Assembly (NCBI GenBank): GCA_024653485.1
Contig: JANLFY010000009.1
Coordinates: 62,001 to 126,000 of the forward strand
Source of the DNA: Bacillota bacterium
GTDB taxonomy: Bacteria > Bacillota > SHA-98 > UBA4971
Length of the DNA: 64,000 nucleotides
Direction of reading: 5' to 3'
Shown: in pieces, positions 1 to 8,995 of the stretch
Layout of the letters: each line of letters opens with the position of its first letter
How positions within the stretch are numbered: position 1 is the stretch's first letter
Notes under the pieces: generated by a model
The model's database searches: none
What the model was told of the DNA's origin: nothing
Seen by the model: the letters and a program-made list of their open reading frames with translations, nothing else
Program-made: the position numbers and the translations under genes

Positions 1-88
1 CGTGCTGCTGAGAGCGGCAGAGGGCGACTCTGGAGAGGCGGAGGGCGGCGTTCCCGAAGAACGCGCCGAGCGGCCACCTACCCACTGA
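1..88 (+). other. Possible 3' end of an upstream plus-strand gene
   Basis: A reading frame open from base 2 reaches TGA at 86-88 and gives a charged tail ending ERAERPPTH. It could be the C-terminus of a gene that starts before the window, converging on the ytpB-like gene. The only support is the open frame; no family can be recognised. Confidence 0.2.
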
Positions 89-133
89 CCGACGCCCACT
101 TGAGCGGAAGTCGGAGCGGTGCCCTGGAGCGGT

Positions 134-1261
134 TCAGAGGACTCCGGCCCGTCTGAGCAATCTGCAAGCCCTCCACATCGCAAGGGCCCTGGGTCCACCC
201 TTGCTCAGGAGGAAGCCTGCGAGACCATCGAGTCCCCCGGTCTTGACTTTGGGATCCGAAAGGTACATGGCAAGGAGGCCCTCGACCACTCCTTGGTGAA
301 AGGTCGGACACGGGAGACGGCGAGCGGCCTCCATGGCCTTGTCCACGAAGTATCCCAGTCTCTCCCTTCGCTCCTCGGCGTCCCGGTAGAAACTCACGAA
401 GTTCAGATCGCCCCCACAAGCGTCCTCCTCCTGATCGATGAGGTAGTCCAGGAGGATGTGCAGGCCGCACACCCACGGGAAGTACGCGCTGGAGATTGCC
501 GCCACGACGTCCGGACTCGCGCCCCAGCCGGGACGCGAATGGCGGTCCGGGGTCGCCGCAAGGTTCAGGAGCGCGAAGACCCCAAGCGTGGAGCCTGCGG
601 CCGCGGCAAACTCCCACCAGGCAATGGGCGCGCGATCGCTGCCTTCGCGCCCTCCAACTTCCCCGAGCCATTCACGTCTCCACCACTCGGTGAGCAGCGG
701 CACTCTCGCCTGCGTCCGCCCGTGCTTAAGCGCCTGGAGGTCAGTATACAGCCTCGCTAAGCGAAGAACCTCTGCCTTGAGCGCTCCACGGTAACCTGGA
801 AGCAGAGAGATCTGCCTCCTACACTCGTCCACGAGCGCGCGCAGGTATCCACCGTCGGACTTACGAGGATACAGAGCGTAGTAATCACCAGGGTCCGAAC
901 CGCACGAGGTGACGGTGGCGGCGGGGTCTGGTTTGGTCGCGCCCTCGCAGGGGCTGGCCGCCATGAGAGCGTCCAGCATGGACTGATGGAGCCTTTCGAA
1001 CGCACGAGCATCGCACACCCCTGCGCGGTCGCAGAGGTTGTCGAGGTAATCGCTGATCGTCTGGTACGCGACTATGAAAGAAACGAGCCCCGGCGAACGG
1101 AGCGGAGCGAGGCCGTACACTGACCCGCCTATTGCGTGGAACAGCTTGCGGCGCATGCTGGCAAGACCGTGAGCCCGGAGCTCCGGGTCGGGGCAGCGTC
1201 GGATCGCTGCCCGCCACCTTGCCAGCTCCCTATGAACTCTCGGCACCACCCATAAAGACAT
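134..1261 (-). CDS. ytpB: YtpB-like tetraprenyl-beta-curcumene synthase (DUF2600)
   Basis: About 375 residues, matching the YtpB/DUF2600 family. In Bacillus this enzyme cyclises a linear C35 polyprenyl diphosphate to a sesquarterpene found in spores. The sequence shows the family's aspartate-rich segments QTISDYLDNLCDR (N-terminal third) and HILLDYLIDQEEDACGG (C-terminal half), the likely Mg2+/diphosphate-binding sites, in an all-alpha protein. The frame is open upstream to 1318, but the ATG at 1261 (MSLWVVPRVH) fits the usual family N-terminus better. It lies last in the minus-strand series, about 100 bp downstream of polX. Together with ytxC it supports a spore-forming host. Confidence 0.85.
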   Translation of the reverse strand: MSLWVVPRVHRELARWRAAIRRCPDPELRAHGLASMRRKLFHAIGGSVYGLAPLRSPGLVSFIVAYQTISDYLDNLCDRAGVCDARAFERLHQSMLDALMAASPCEGATKPDPAATVTSCGSDPGDYYALYPRKSDGGYLRALVDECRRQISLLPGYRGALKAEVLRLARLYTDLQALKHGRTQARVPLLTEWWRREWLGEVGGREGSDRAPIAWWEFAAAAGSTLGVFALLNLAATPDRHSRPGWGASPDVVAAISSAYFPWVCGLHILLDYLIDQEEDACGGDLNFVSFYRDAEERRERLGYFVDKAMEAARRLPCPTFHQGVVEGLLAMYLSDPKVKTGGLDGLAGFLLSKGGPRALAMWRACRLLRRAGVL

Positions 1262-1361
1262 GGCGCGTATGAACCTGGATGCGGTCCAGCGCGAATCGCG
1301 GCACTCTCGGCGCGACACTCACCTCACCCAGCCGTAGTGTTGCCCGGTTAGATCCTCTTGA

Positions 1362-3095
1362 TTACGGCTCTTGTCTTTGCCTTCGCGACAGCCACTCACG
1401 CAGCCGCGCGAGAGGCCAGGCGTTAACGACGTGCGACCGCTCTAGCCAGCCCCTCCTCGCGACGCCGACGCCGAACACCATGTAGCCGAGCTGATCGAAG
1501 CTGTGAGAGTCCGTGTTCACAGCGAGCACCGCTCCCGCGTCTCGGGCCTTCCGGGCCCATCCGGAGTCAAGGTCCAGGCGGTCGGGAAACGCGTTGATCT
1601 CAAGGGCAACCCCGCTCCGGGCCGCCTCGCTGATGAGCTCTTGCACGTCTACTTCGTAGCCATCGCGCCTCCCGAGAACTCTTCCCGTGGGATGGCCGAT
1701 CACGTCTACGTTCGGGTTCCTCATCGCCCTGATTATCCTGTCTGTCATAGCCTCCCTGGGTTGCTTGAACGACGAATGCACGGAGGCGACCACGATGTCG
1801 AGGCGCGCGAGGACCTCATCCGGGAGGTCGAGGGTCCCGTCCTTCTTGATGTCGACCTCAATACCTGAAAGCACTGTTATGCCCCTCAAATGGCGGCCGA
1901 GATCCGCAATGAACTCGACCTGCCTCAAGACCTCGTCGGCTGTGAGACCTCCTGCGATGCCCAATGACTGCGAATGGTCGCATATGGCTATGTACTCGTA
2001 ACCTCTCGCCTTCGCGGCCTCCGCCATGGCCGCTATCGAGGAGGCGCCGTCGCTCCAATCGCTGTGGACGTGAAGGTCGCCGAGGATGTCCCTTTCTCGG
2101 ATGAGATCCGGTAGCCTTCCCTCGAGCGCCGCCTCGATCTCACCCGCATCCTCTCTTAGCTCCGGGGGCACGAACGCTAGACCCAGAGCAGCGTAGATGT
2201 CCTCCTCGCAAGTCACTGGAAGCATGACTCCATCATCAGAGAAGACCCCGTGCTCGTTGACGGTAAGACCGCGCCTCCTGGCGATGCCGCGGAGTCTGAC
2301 GTTGTGCGCCTTCGAGCCTGTGGCGTGATGCAGCGCGGCTGCGAAGTCAGAGGGCGGGACCACCCATAGGTCGACGTCAGGCCCGCTCCGAGTCGCAAAT
2401 GACCCGCGCTCGTCACCCGCGCTGAGGGTCCGAGAGACCTCGTGCCACGTTCCCATCGCCTCCATGACCGCGCCAGCCTTCTCCGCGGCAACAACGATAT
2501 CAAGGTCGCCGCAGGTTTCCCTCCACCTGCGCACGCTTCCTGCGACCGCCGCATCGTAGACTCCGTCCACCGAGACCACCCTATCGAGGACCAGGCGAGC
2601 CATCGCCAACGCCGTCCCCAACGGAATCTGCGTCCAATGGTCCTCGCGCAGCCTTTCGATGGCCCGGAGGATGTTCTCAGCGCTCTTCGCACCGATGCCA
2701 GGCACACCTTTCAACCTGCCATCCCGCGCAGCCCTCTCCAGTTCCTCGAGAGTGGCGATGCCGAGGTGACGGAAAACCGCCATCGCAGTTCGCGGGCCTA
2801 CTCCGGGAATCCTCAAGAGCTGCCGCAGCCCTGGCGGCACCTCTCGCCTTAAGTCGTCAAGCAATCTGAGTCTGCCGGTGGTCGCGATCTCTGCGGTTTT
2901 CTTCTCTATTGCCTCACCTATCCCCTCGATGTGCTTGAGCCTTCCCTCGGCGGCGACCGTTGCCGCATTCTCAGGAAGGCTCTCGATGATGTCCGCCGCA
3001 CGCATATACGCGCGAACCTTGAAAGGATTCTCCCCCTTGAGCTCCAAAAGGTCTGCAAGCTCGCGGAACATGGAAGCGATCTCCAGGTTGTCCAT
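1362..3095 (-). CDS. polX: DNA polymerase/3'-5' exonuclease PolX
   Basis: 577 residues, normal for bacterial PolX, a family-X gap-filling repair polymerase fused to a PHP nuclease. In order: an N-terminal 8-kDa/HhH region with IPGVGPRTA near residue 95; a palm with the nucleotidyltransferase signature GSVRRWRETCGDLDIVV near residue 187 and a further aspartate in DVDLWVV; and a C-terminal PHP domain from about residue 340 with DLHVHSDWSDG, ICDHSQS and NTDSHS as metal ligands. The start has GGGAGGG about 10 bases upstream. It follows cvpA and zapA, the usual Firmicutes order. No mutS2 follows; the ytpB-like gene takes that place. Confidence 0.95.
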   Translation of the reverse strand: MDNLEIASMFRELADLLELKGENPFKVRAYMRAADIIESLPENAATVAAEGRLKHIEGIGEAIEKKTAEIATTGRLRLLDDLRREVPPGLRQLLRIPGVGPRTAMAVFRHLGIATLEELERAARDGRLKGVPGIGAKSAENILRAIERLREDHWTQIPLGTALAMARLVLDRVVSVDGVYDAAVAGSVRRWRETCGDLDIVVAAEKAGAVMEAMGTWHEVSRTLSAGDERGSFATRSGPDVDLWVVPPSDFAAALHHATGSKAHNVRLRGIARRRGLTVNEHGVFSDDGVMLPVTCEEDIYAALGLAFVPPELREDAGEIEAALEGRLPDLIRERDILGDLHVHSDWSDGASSIAAMAEAAKARGYEYIAICDHSQSLGIAGGLTADEVLRQVEFIADLGRHLRGITVLSGIEVDIKKDGTLDLPDEVLARLDIVVASVHSSFKQPREAMTDRIIRAMRNPNVDVIGHPTGRVLGRRDGYEVDVQELISEAARSGVALEINAFPDRLDLDSGWARKARDAGAVLAVNTDSHSFDQLGYMVFGVGVARRGWLERSHVVNAWPLARLREWLSRRQRQEP

Positions 3096-3153
3096 CCCTA
3101 CGCTTCCCTCCCCGCTCGGAGCCGTCGCGCCGCCAAGGATGGCTCCTTACGCC

Positions 3154-3729
3154 TCACGCACGACCGCCCGGCTTGGCCTTGGGCACACCCCCCTCAGGTT
3201 CGGGTGCGCGTCCGCTGCCGCTCTCCCGATGAATGAATGATGGCATCCCAGTTGGAAGGATCGCCTCGATCTTGTCGTATATGACGGGAGATGCCTCCAG
3301 GAACTCCCTTGCTATGGACGAGCTGTCGATGATCTCGCGTAGGCCCCTGACTGGAAGCGCGTACAGGACCAGAACCGCGACAGCCACGAGCACGGCGCCC
3401 TTGACCAGCCCGAACAGCGCGCCACCGGCCGCGTCAAGCCAGGACACCGGAGTGTACCGCACGAGCCTGCCCCAGATCCACTCCACTATGGCCACGGTGA
3501 TGCCGACGCCGACGCAGATGGCAGCGAATCCGAGGATATTCGCGACCGCCCTTGAAAGCACGAAGTAGTCGAGGAGGAAGGTGCCGACTTCCTCATAGTA
3601 CTGAAAGGCCAGGATAACAGCGGCCACAAGCCCTGCGAGCCCCAGCACCTGCCGGACCAGGCCCTGCCTGAGCCCCGCGACCCCCATGAGGCCCACGAAG
3701 ACCAGGATGAGAAGGCTCAACCAGTCCAC
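3154..3729 (-). CDS. cvpA: CvpA family membrane protein
   Basis: 191 residues with about four hydrophobic helices in the first 130 (LSLLILVFVGLMGVAGLRQG, LVAAVILAF, AAICVGVGITVAIVEWIWG, GAVLVAVAVLVLYALPV) followed by a hydrophilic tail. This is the CvpA/colicin V production family; its Bacillus relative YshB sits in the same zapA-polX context. The start is GTG with GAGGAG upstream. Molecular function is not settled for Firmicutes members. The C-terminal tail is rich in Pro, Gly and Lys and probably variable. Confidence 0.85.
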   Translation of the reverse strand: MDWLSLLILVFVGLMGVAGLRQGLVRQVLGLAGLVAAVILAFQYYEEVGTFLLDYFVLSRAVANILGFAAICVGVGITVAIVEWIWGRLVRYTPVSWLDAAGGALFGLVKGAVLVAVAVLVLYALPVRGLREIIDSSSIAREFLEASPVIYDKIEAILPTGMPSFIHRESGSGRAPEPEGGVPKAKPGGRA

Positions 3730-3754
3730 TCCTAACGCACTCCTCTACGTCGTT

Positions 3755-4051
3755 TTACCTCGATTCCTCCACCATTCGCATGAGTTCCTCGTAGCGCGCT
3801 CTCAGCTTCTCGAGGTCATCAGCGAAGGAAAGACACGCGAGGATAGCCGCTCGGCTTCGTGCGATCCTCGGATTGGCAGACAGAGCCGCTCGAACCCGTT
3901 CGTCCACCGCCCTTGCCAGCAATCTCACGTATTCCGCGTCAGCGTCAGCTCTGACAGTGTACTCTTCGTCGACGATCTTCACGGTGACGCGGCTTTTCCT
4001 CGGCCCGGTCGCCCCTCTCCCAGTATCGCTCAATGGACTCGTTCCCATCAT
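3755..4051 (-). CDS. zapA: Cell division protein ZapA
   Basis: About 98 residues from the second of two candidate starts. ATG-ATG at 4046-4051 is preceded by GGGAG at good spacing, while the frame itself is open to 4126. The core VTVKIVDEEYTVRADADAEYVRLLARAVDERV matches ZapA, a small coiled-coil protein that binds and bundles FtsZ at the division ring. The C-terminal half is a predicted coiled coil (FADDLEKLRARYEELMRMVEE). It lies between pheT and cvpA, as in many Clostridia and Bacilli. Confidence 0.88.
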   Translation of the reverse strand: MMGTSPLSDTGRGATGPRKSRVTVKIVDEEYTVRADADAEYVRLLARAVDERVRAALSANPRIARSRAAILACLSFADDLEKLRARYEELMRMVEESR

Positions 4052-4241
4052 ACGTTCGACGCTCCCTGACGCGATCCGATATGGCTTGCTTGTGTCCGGT
4101 CCCGCGTCCGCTTCGTTCACACCCAATCGGTCAGGAAGGGTATTCTACAGCATGGCTCGGATTACCTGCCGTCCACGCGTCCGGGCGCCAATTTCGACCT
4201 AGCGCGAAACGAACCGCCCACATAGAGAGGGGCGACCTGCG

Positions 4242-6392
4242 TCATGCCCGCACAGTCGCCCCCAGCCTCTCGGCCAAAGCGCGAGAGACGGCCCTGTGGG
4301 CTTTCTCCACTTCCTCGTCGGTTAGCGTGCGTTCGGGACTCCGGTACGTTATGGAGAATGCGAGGCTCTTATGTCCTTCCGGCACTTGAGGACCCTCGTA
4401 CACATCGAAGAGCCTCAGAGCCTCCACGAGCCCGGTCGCTGCCGAAGCCATCACCCTCTCGACGTCAGAGCTCGCCACCTCGCGCCTCACGACGACGGCC
4501 AGGTCCCTCGTGACGGCTGGGAACCTTGCGGGTGGCTTCACGCGGAGAGCCGGCTCCCTCGCGGCCAGTATGGTTTTGAGGTCGAGTTCCGCGACGAACA
4601 CACGCTTCCGAAGTCCGAAGGCTTCCCGGACGTCCGGATGAAGCTCACCCAGGAATCCGATGTCCTCGCCGCCTCGCGGCCCATCTCCTACGACCGCTTT
4701 TGCGGTCCTCCCCGGGTGCAGTGACGGGTGAACCCACGGGGAGAAAACCACACGCCTCAGTCCGAGGCCCTCGAGGAGCGCCTCTACTATGCCCTTCAAG
4801 TCGAAGAACCCCGCGTCCACCGCCTTCCTCTCCCACGAAGGCTCCGATAGCCTGCCCATTATCGCAAGACCTACCTTCACCGGCTCGCACGGGAGGAGAT
4901 CATCGTTTGCGACAACCCTGCTCCGCGGACCATCGCCCCGTTCTATCTCACAAACGGATGAGTCTTCGCGCTCGCGCTTCAGATACACCCGAGCGATTTC
5001 GTATATGGCGACATCGTCCTCGCGGTGCGCAGCGTTTCTCTTGAGCACGTCCAGAAGGCTTGTGAGGAGCGTCATCCTCAACATCGTGTAGTCGCTCGAA
5101 AGGGGGTTGGATATCTTGACGGCAAGCCTCTGGACCTCAGTTTCAGCAAGCCTGAGAGCACGGCATGCCTCGAGGTTGGTAAAGGTGATCGTCTCCACCT
5201 CCGAGAGCCCACACGATCTGAGGATCTCTCCCGCCTTCGACGCAAGCCTTGTCTCGGCGTCGCGGCGTACCTCTGGAGGCGCTCCCTTCGGAAGAGTGGC
5301 CTCTATCCTGTCGTACCCGTACAGCCTCGCAATCTCCTCCACGAGATCCTCCTCCCGGGATACATCCGGTCGGTGGTCGGGGACGAGCACGCGGTACGAT
5401 CCACCGTCCCAGGGCTCAACGATGAACCCGAGTCGCATCAAGATGTCCTTCATGTCCTCCTCGCGGATGTCCGTCCCCAGCAGAAGGTTCACGCGCTGTG
5501 GACGAAGACGGACGAACACATGGTCTTCCTGGCCGGGGTAGGCGTCAAGCATCCCGCGGGCGACCTTGCCAGCGCCTATGGCTTGAATCAGGGAGGCGGC
5601 GCGCTCAACGCCGATTCGAGCGTTCTCGGGCCACAACCCGCGCGAAAAGCGGCTCGACGCCTCGGTGCGCATCCGCAAGGCCCGTGACGCGCGCCACACG
5701 CTCACGCCGTCGAAGTTGGCCGACTCAAGGAGCACCGTCCGGGTCCTCTCGCTCACCTCCGTCTCCATGCCGCCCATGACGCCGGCAATCGCGACAGGGC
5801 GCTCACTATCCGCTATCACCAGTATGTCCTCATCCAACGAGCGCCGCTCGCCGTCGATCGTGGTGATCCATTCACCCGGCGCCGCCCGCCGCACCACGAT
5901 ACGGCGTCCCGCAAGGAGGTCGAGGTCGAATGCGTGCAGAGGCTGTCCGACCTCCAGCATGACGTAGTTGGTGACGTCTACGATGTTGTTGACCGGTCGG
6001 ACGCCAGCCGCCTCGAGCCTCGCCTGCATCCAGTCGGGAGATGGGCGGATCTCGACATCCGTTACGACTCTAGCCGCGTACCTTCGGCACAGGTCGGACG
6101 CCTCGATCTTCACCGCCGCCGTCTCGTGCGCATCGCCGGCATCCTCCACCACCGCCAGCTCCGGATGACGGAGCGCAAGCGAGAACACGGCAGCGGCCTC
6201 GCGAGCTATTCCCAACACGCTCAGGAGGTCCGGGCGGTTGTGGGTGATCTCGAAGTCGAAGACAGCGCGAGCACCGTCGCCCGCGAGAGCCTCCACCGCG
6301 ACCCCGGCCAGGGTAAGCTCCCTTGCGACCTCGTTCGGAGCTGGGAGCTCCGGTACGAACTCCTTCAGCCACTCATACGGCACAAGCATCAT
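4242..6392 (-). CDS. pheT: Phenylalanine--tRNA ligase beta subunit, short form lacking the B2 domain
   Basis: 716 residues against about 790-810 for most bacterial PheT. The N-terminal B1 segment (YEWLKEFVPELPAPNEVA) runs straight into FDFEITHNRPDLLSV near residue 47. The B2 OB-fold (EMAP/tRNA-binding-like, about 110 residues) that normally lies between is therefore absent. The B3/B4 editing region (VRPVNNIVDVTNYVMLEVGQ), B5 (DILMRLGF; HRPDVSREEDLVEEIARLYGYD), the catalytic-like core and the C-terminal FDX-ACB anticodon-binding domain (FPAVTRDLAVVV) are present and the frame is intact. pheT begins directly after the pheS stop, so the two should be co-translated under the upstream Phe T-box. 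The deletion looks natural rather than a sequencing artefact, because the junction is clean and in frame. Confidence 0.95.
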   Translation of the reverse strand: MMLVPYEWLKEFVPELPAPNEVARELTLAGVAVEALAGDGARAVFDFEITHNRPDLLSVLGIAREAAAVFSLALRHPELAVVEDAGDAHETAAVKIEASDLCRRYAARVVTDVEIRPSPDWMQARLEAAGVRPVNNIVDVTNYVMLEVGQPLHAFDLDLLAGRRIVVRRAAPGEWITTIDGERRSLDEDILVIADSERPVAIAGVMGGMETEVSERTRTVLLESANFDGVSVWRASRALRMRTEASSRFSRGLWPENARIGVERAASLIQAIGAGKVARGMLDAYPGQEDHVFVRLRPQRVNLLLGTDIREEDMKDILMRLGFIVEPWDGGSYRVLVPDHRPDVSREEDLVEEIARLYGYDRIEATLPKGAPPEVRRDAETRLASKAGEILRSCGLSEVETITFTNLEACRALRLAETEVQRLAVKISNPLSSDYTMLRMTLLTSLLDVLKRNAAHREDDVAIYEIARVYLKREREDSSVCEIERGDGPRSRVVANDDLLPCEPVKVGLAIMGRLSEPSWERKAVDAGFFDLKGIVEALLEGLGLRRVVFSPWVHPSLHPGRTAKAVVGDGPRGGEDIGFLGELHPDVREAFGLRKRVFVAELDLKTILAAREPALRVKPPARFPAVTRDLAVVVRREVASSDVERVMASAATGLVEALRLFDVYEGPQVPEGHKSLAFSITYRSPERTLTDEEVEKAHRAVSRALAERLGATVRA

Positions 6393-7466
6393 TCAGCCCT
6401 CCCTCGACTCGTCTGCGCCATCACAACCGATCCCCGGACTCATCTCGAGGAACTGGCGGTTGAAACGCATGTCATTCTCCGCAAGCAGCCTGATGTCGTC
6501 GATTCCGTACTTCAGCATTGCAATCCGGTCGGCCCCCATCCCAAAGGCGAGGCCGGACACCTCTTCGGGGTCGTACCCGACGGCCTCCAACACCTTCGGG
6601 TGAAAGAGCCCTGACCCCAGGATCTCGAGCCAACCCGTGTTCTTGCACACTCGGCAGCCATCGCCGTGACAGAACACGCATGACACGTCCATCTCTGCGC
6701 TAGGCTCCGTGAACGGAAAGTAGCTCGGACGAAACCTGACCCTGGTGTCGGCGCCGAAGAACTCACGCGCAAACCTCGTTAGCGTCCCTTTGAGATCGCC
6801 AAAGGTGATGCCCTTCTCAACGGCAAACCCGTCCAGTTGATGGAACACCGGCAGGTGAGACGGGTCTGACGCGTCGGACCTATACACCTTGCCCGGGATT
6901 ATCGCCCGCACGGGCGGCTTGTGCCGCTTCATGACACGCACGTCCACGCACGTGGTGTGAGTTCGAAGCACCACCTCATCCGACACGTAGAAGGTGTCCT
7001 GGATGTCTCGGGACGGATGGTTCTTGGGGACATTGAGCGCTTCGAAGTTGTAGTAGTCCAGCTCCACATCGGGACCGTCCGCTACCTCAAAGCCCATGCG
7101 TCCGAAGATCTCCTCCAGCTCCTCGTAAACCATCTTTATCGGGTGCCTCGCCCCTATCACCGGCCTTGTGCCGGGCATGGTGACGTCCAGCCTCTCAGCC
7201 TCAAGCGCCTTTTGCCTTTCCAACGCCGCCAACTCCACGCGGCGTCGCGCGATCATGGCCTCGATCGATTCCCGCGCTTCGTTCAAGAGCTTTCCGACGA
7301 TCGGGCGCTCCTCACTTGGGTACGCACCCAGGCTTCGAAGTGCAATCGTGAGCCTGCCTTTCTTTCCCAGGTACTTCACTCTCACCTCGTCAATGCCCGA
7401 CAGGTTTGACGCGGCCGCCAGCTCCGCCGCCGCCTGAGAGACCATGTTCTCCGCATCGTCTCGCAT
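6393..7466 (-). CDS. pheS: Phenylalanine--tRNA ligase alpha subunit
   Basis: 357 residues, normal for the catalytic class II alpha subunit that charges tRNA-Phe as an alpha2-beta2 enzyme. It has the N-terminal coiled-coil arm (DEVRVKYLGKKGRLT), motif 2 region FHQLDGFAVEKG, FRPSYFPFTEPSAEMDV, the Cys-rich turn CHGDGCRVCKNTGWLE and motif 3 FGMGADRIAMLKYG. It sits between tlyA and pheT with almost no spacing and shares their T-box leader. An alternative start is the ATG giving MVSQAAAEL. Confidence 0.96.
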   Translation of the reverse strand: MRDDAENMVSQAAAELAAASNLSGIDEVRVKYLGKKGRLTIALRSLGAYPSEERPIVGKLLNEARESIEAMIARRRVELAALERQKALEAERLDVTMPGTRPVIGARHPIKMVYEELEEIFGRMGFEVADGPDVELDYYNFEALNVPKNHPSRDIQDTFYVSDEVVLRTHTTCVDVRVMKRHKPPVRAIIPGKVYRSDASDPSHLPVFHQLDGFAVEKGITFGDLKGTLTRFAREFFGADTRVRFRPSYFPFTEPSAEMDVSCVFCHGDGCRVCKNTGWLEILGSGLFHPKVLEAVGYDPEEVSGLAFGMGADRIAMLKYGIDDIRLLAENDMRFNRQFLEMSPGIGCDGADESREG

Positions 7467-7481
7467 AGACCGAATCCTCCC

Positions 7482-8402
7482 TCAGCCTCGCATTTCCGGC
7501 AAGACATACTCCGCAGCGCTCGCTTCGTCCTTCCCCTGCGGCCCCTGCCCACACCCGCTCGCTTGTCTCTGCTCGCTTTGCTCATCCGCATTGTCTTTCA
7601 GCCTGAGCTGCTGCGCAGCGGCCACCACGTCCGGAATGGCGCTCCACACCTGCGCTACGCGGGTATGTTCCCGCGACTTCGAAACCCACACGAGGAACTC
7701 AGCTGTGCCCGAGTTCCCCAGCACCGGTGAGGACGTCAGCCCCATCACACCGAAACCCTTGTGATCGAAGTAGCTTACGAGGCGGGCAAGCACCTCCCTG
7801 TGGACGTCCGGGTCGTCTGCTGCGGCAGGCCTCGAGTCCTCGAAGAGGGGCTTGACGAGCGCCACGATGTCACCCTGTCCCGCGACAAGGCGTGCAACGA
7901 TCGGAACGGCTTTTGTTAAGGACAAGTAGGAGAGGTCCACCACCGCCATCTCGGGGGGAGGCACGAGATCCTCCGGATCCAGGTCACTGATGTTTGTGCG
8001 CTCGAGGCAAACCACAGCCGGACTCGCTCGCAGTTTTCCCGCAAGCTGACCGAAGCCCACGTCGACAGCGTAAACGAGTCTAGCTCCTCTCTGGAGCAGG
8101 CAATCGGTGAAGCCTCCTGTCGATGCACCCGCATCGAGAACAACCCTTCCAGAAACGTCCAGTCCGAACTGGCGAAGAGCATGGTCCAGCTTGAGCCCGC
8201 CCCGTCCCACGAAGGGCATGTCGATACCCTTCACGCGCACGTCCGCGTCAGCAGGAACGAGCGTGCCGGGCTTATCCTCGCGATGTCCGTCCACCAGCAC
8301 CTTGCCCGCCATGATGTAGCCCATGGCCGCGCGGCGGTTCTCCAAGAGCCCACGATCGACCAAGAGCTCGTCAAGTCGCTTCTTCTTCGCACATCTCACC
8401 AC
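7482..8402 (-). CDS. tlyA: TlyA family rRNA 2'-O-methyltransferase
   Basis: About 306 residues. An N-terminal S4 RNA-binding domain (KKKRLDELLVDRGLLENRRA, MAGKVLVDG) is followed by an FtsJ-like Rossmann methyltransferase with the SAM motif VVLDAGASTGGFTDCLLQRGA and later DLSYLSLTKAVP. TlyA enzymes 2'-O-methylate cytidines in 16S/23S rRNA. The frame is open from ATG at 8411, but that ATG abuts the GGGG; GTG at 8402 has better spacing and fits homologues. It carries an extra hydrophilic Gln/Gly-rich C-terminal tail of about 35 residues. The location is unusual: it is the first gene after a T-box leader and precedes pheS-pheT, whereas TlyA usually sits beside dxs, argR or recN. Confidence 0.93.
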   Translation of the reverse strand: MVRCAKKKRLDELLVDRGLLENRRAAMGYIMAGKVLVDGHREDKPGTLVPADADVRVKGIDMPFVGRGGLKLDHALRQFGLDVSGRVVLDAGASTGGFTDCLLQRGARLVYAVDVGFGQLAGKLRASPAVVCLERTNISDLDPEDLVPPPEMAVVDLSYLSLTKAVPIVARLVAGQGDIVALVKPLFEDSRPAAADDPDVHREVLARLVSYFDHKGFGVMGLTSSPVLGNSGTAEFLVWVSKSREHTRVAQVWSAIPDVVAAAQQLRLKDNADEQSEQRQASGCGQGPQGKDEASAAEYVLPEMRG

Positions 8403-8492
8403 CCAGGTCATCCCCTTTCATCCCTGTCTCTCGCCATCCCCATCTATAAGCACGACATGAGTACGAGTCGCCTGATTCCCCCCTCGGAATAC

Positions 8493-8528
8493 AAAAGCCA
8501 CAGTCTTCCAAGGGACGAAGACTGTGGC
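8493..8528 (-). terminator. T-box attenuator terminator ahead of tlyA-pheST
   Basis: On the minus strand a perfect 12-bp stem (GCCACAGTCTTC / GAAGACTGTGGC) with a short loop is followed by TTTT. Its 5' arm begins just after the T-box sequence, so it can compete with the antiterminator, the standard T-box design. Uncharged tRNA-Phe would favour read-through. Confidence 0.9.
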
Positions 8529-8880
8529 CCCGCGGTACCACCCTTCTTGACAGGCTCGCGTCAGTCGTGAAGCACACTTACGCCAGGCGAACCTGACCTC
8601 TCTATTGCCAGGCACAGGTCGAGCGACCGATGCCCTCCCCTCATAACGGTGGGGTTCCGGCACAGCCTACTCGCGGTTCCGCCACGTGGTCGCATCAGAG
8701 CGCGATCACAGCGGAGCGGCCCTCTTCCCGCGCTCTCTGTCCCCCCGAGCCCGGGCGCTCTTGTGAACGCTTTCAGCCTGCGGTTCTGGAGCGAACTTCG
8801 ACGGAAGCTGGCCCGGGCACGCTCGCAGTCCTCGACGCGCCCTCCCTTGGGGCCTCATTCCGTGTACTCCTCTCCTTCAT
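8529..8880 (-). promoter_or_regulatory. T-box leader (probably tRNA-Phe responsive)
   Basis: The canonical T-box AGGGTGGTACCGCGG reads on the minus strand at 8544-8530, immediately before the attenuator. About 330 nt upstream of it form the structured Stem I-III region, with long GC helices around two GCCCGGGC blocks. A TTC triplet in GCGTTCACAAGAG (about 8760-8772) is a plausible phenylalanine specifier, but I could not fold the leader to confirm it. The AT-rich CATACTATATAGTAC at about 8907-8921 may hold the promoter -10; no good -35 was seen. Confidence 0.88.
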
Positions 8881-8995
8881 TGCCTTTCCATGGTTTCTGT
8901 TGTTATGTACTATATAGTATGCGCTCCTCGCGATCCCCTCTCACGTGCGAGCCGTTCGCCGTGCTGAGACATTTGGCCGCACGTCTATCACGTCT

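Noticed and set aside
361-420. GGTAGAAAC motif suggesting another purine riboswitch
   Set aside because: It lies inside the ytpB-like coding sequence (FVSFYRDAEE) and has no flanking P1/P2/P3 pairing.
119-760. 213-codon plus-strand frame over the ytpB-like gene
   Set aside because: It is antisense to a well-supported terpene-synthase gene; its translation has no motif.
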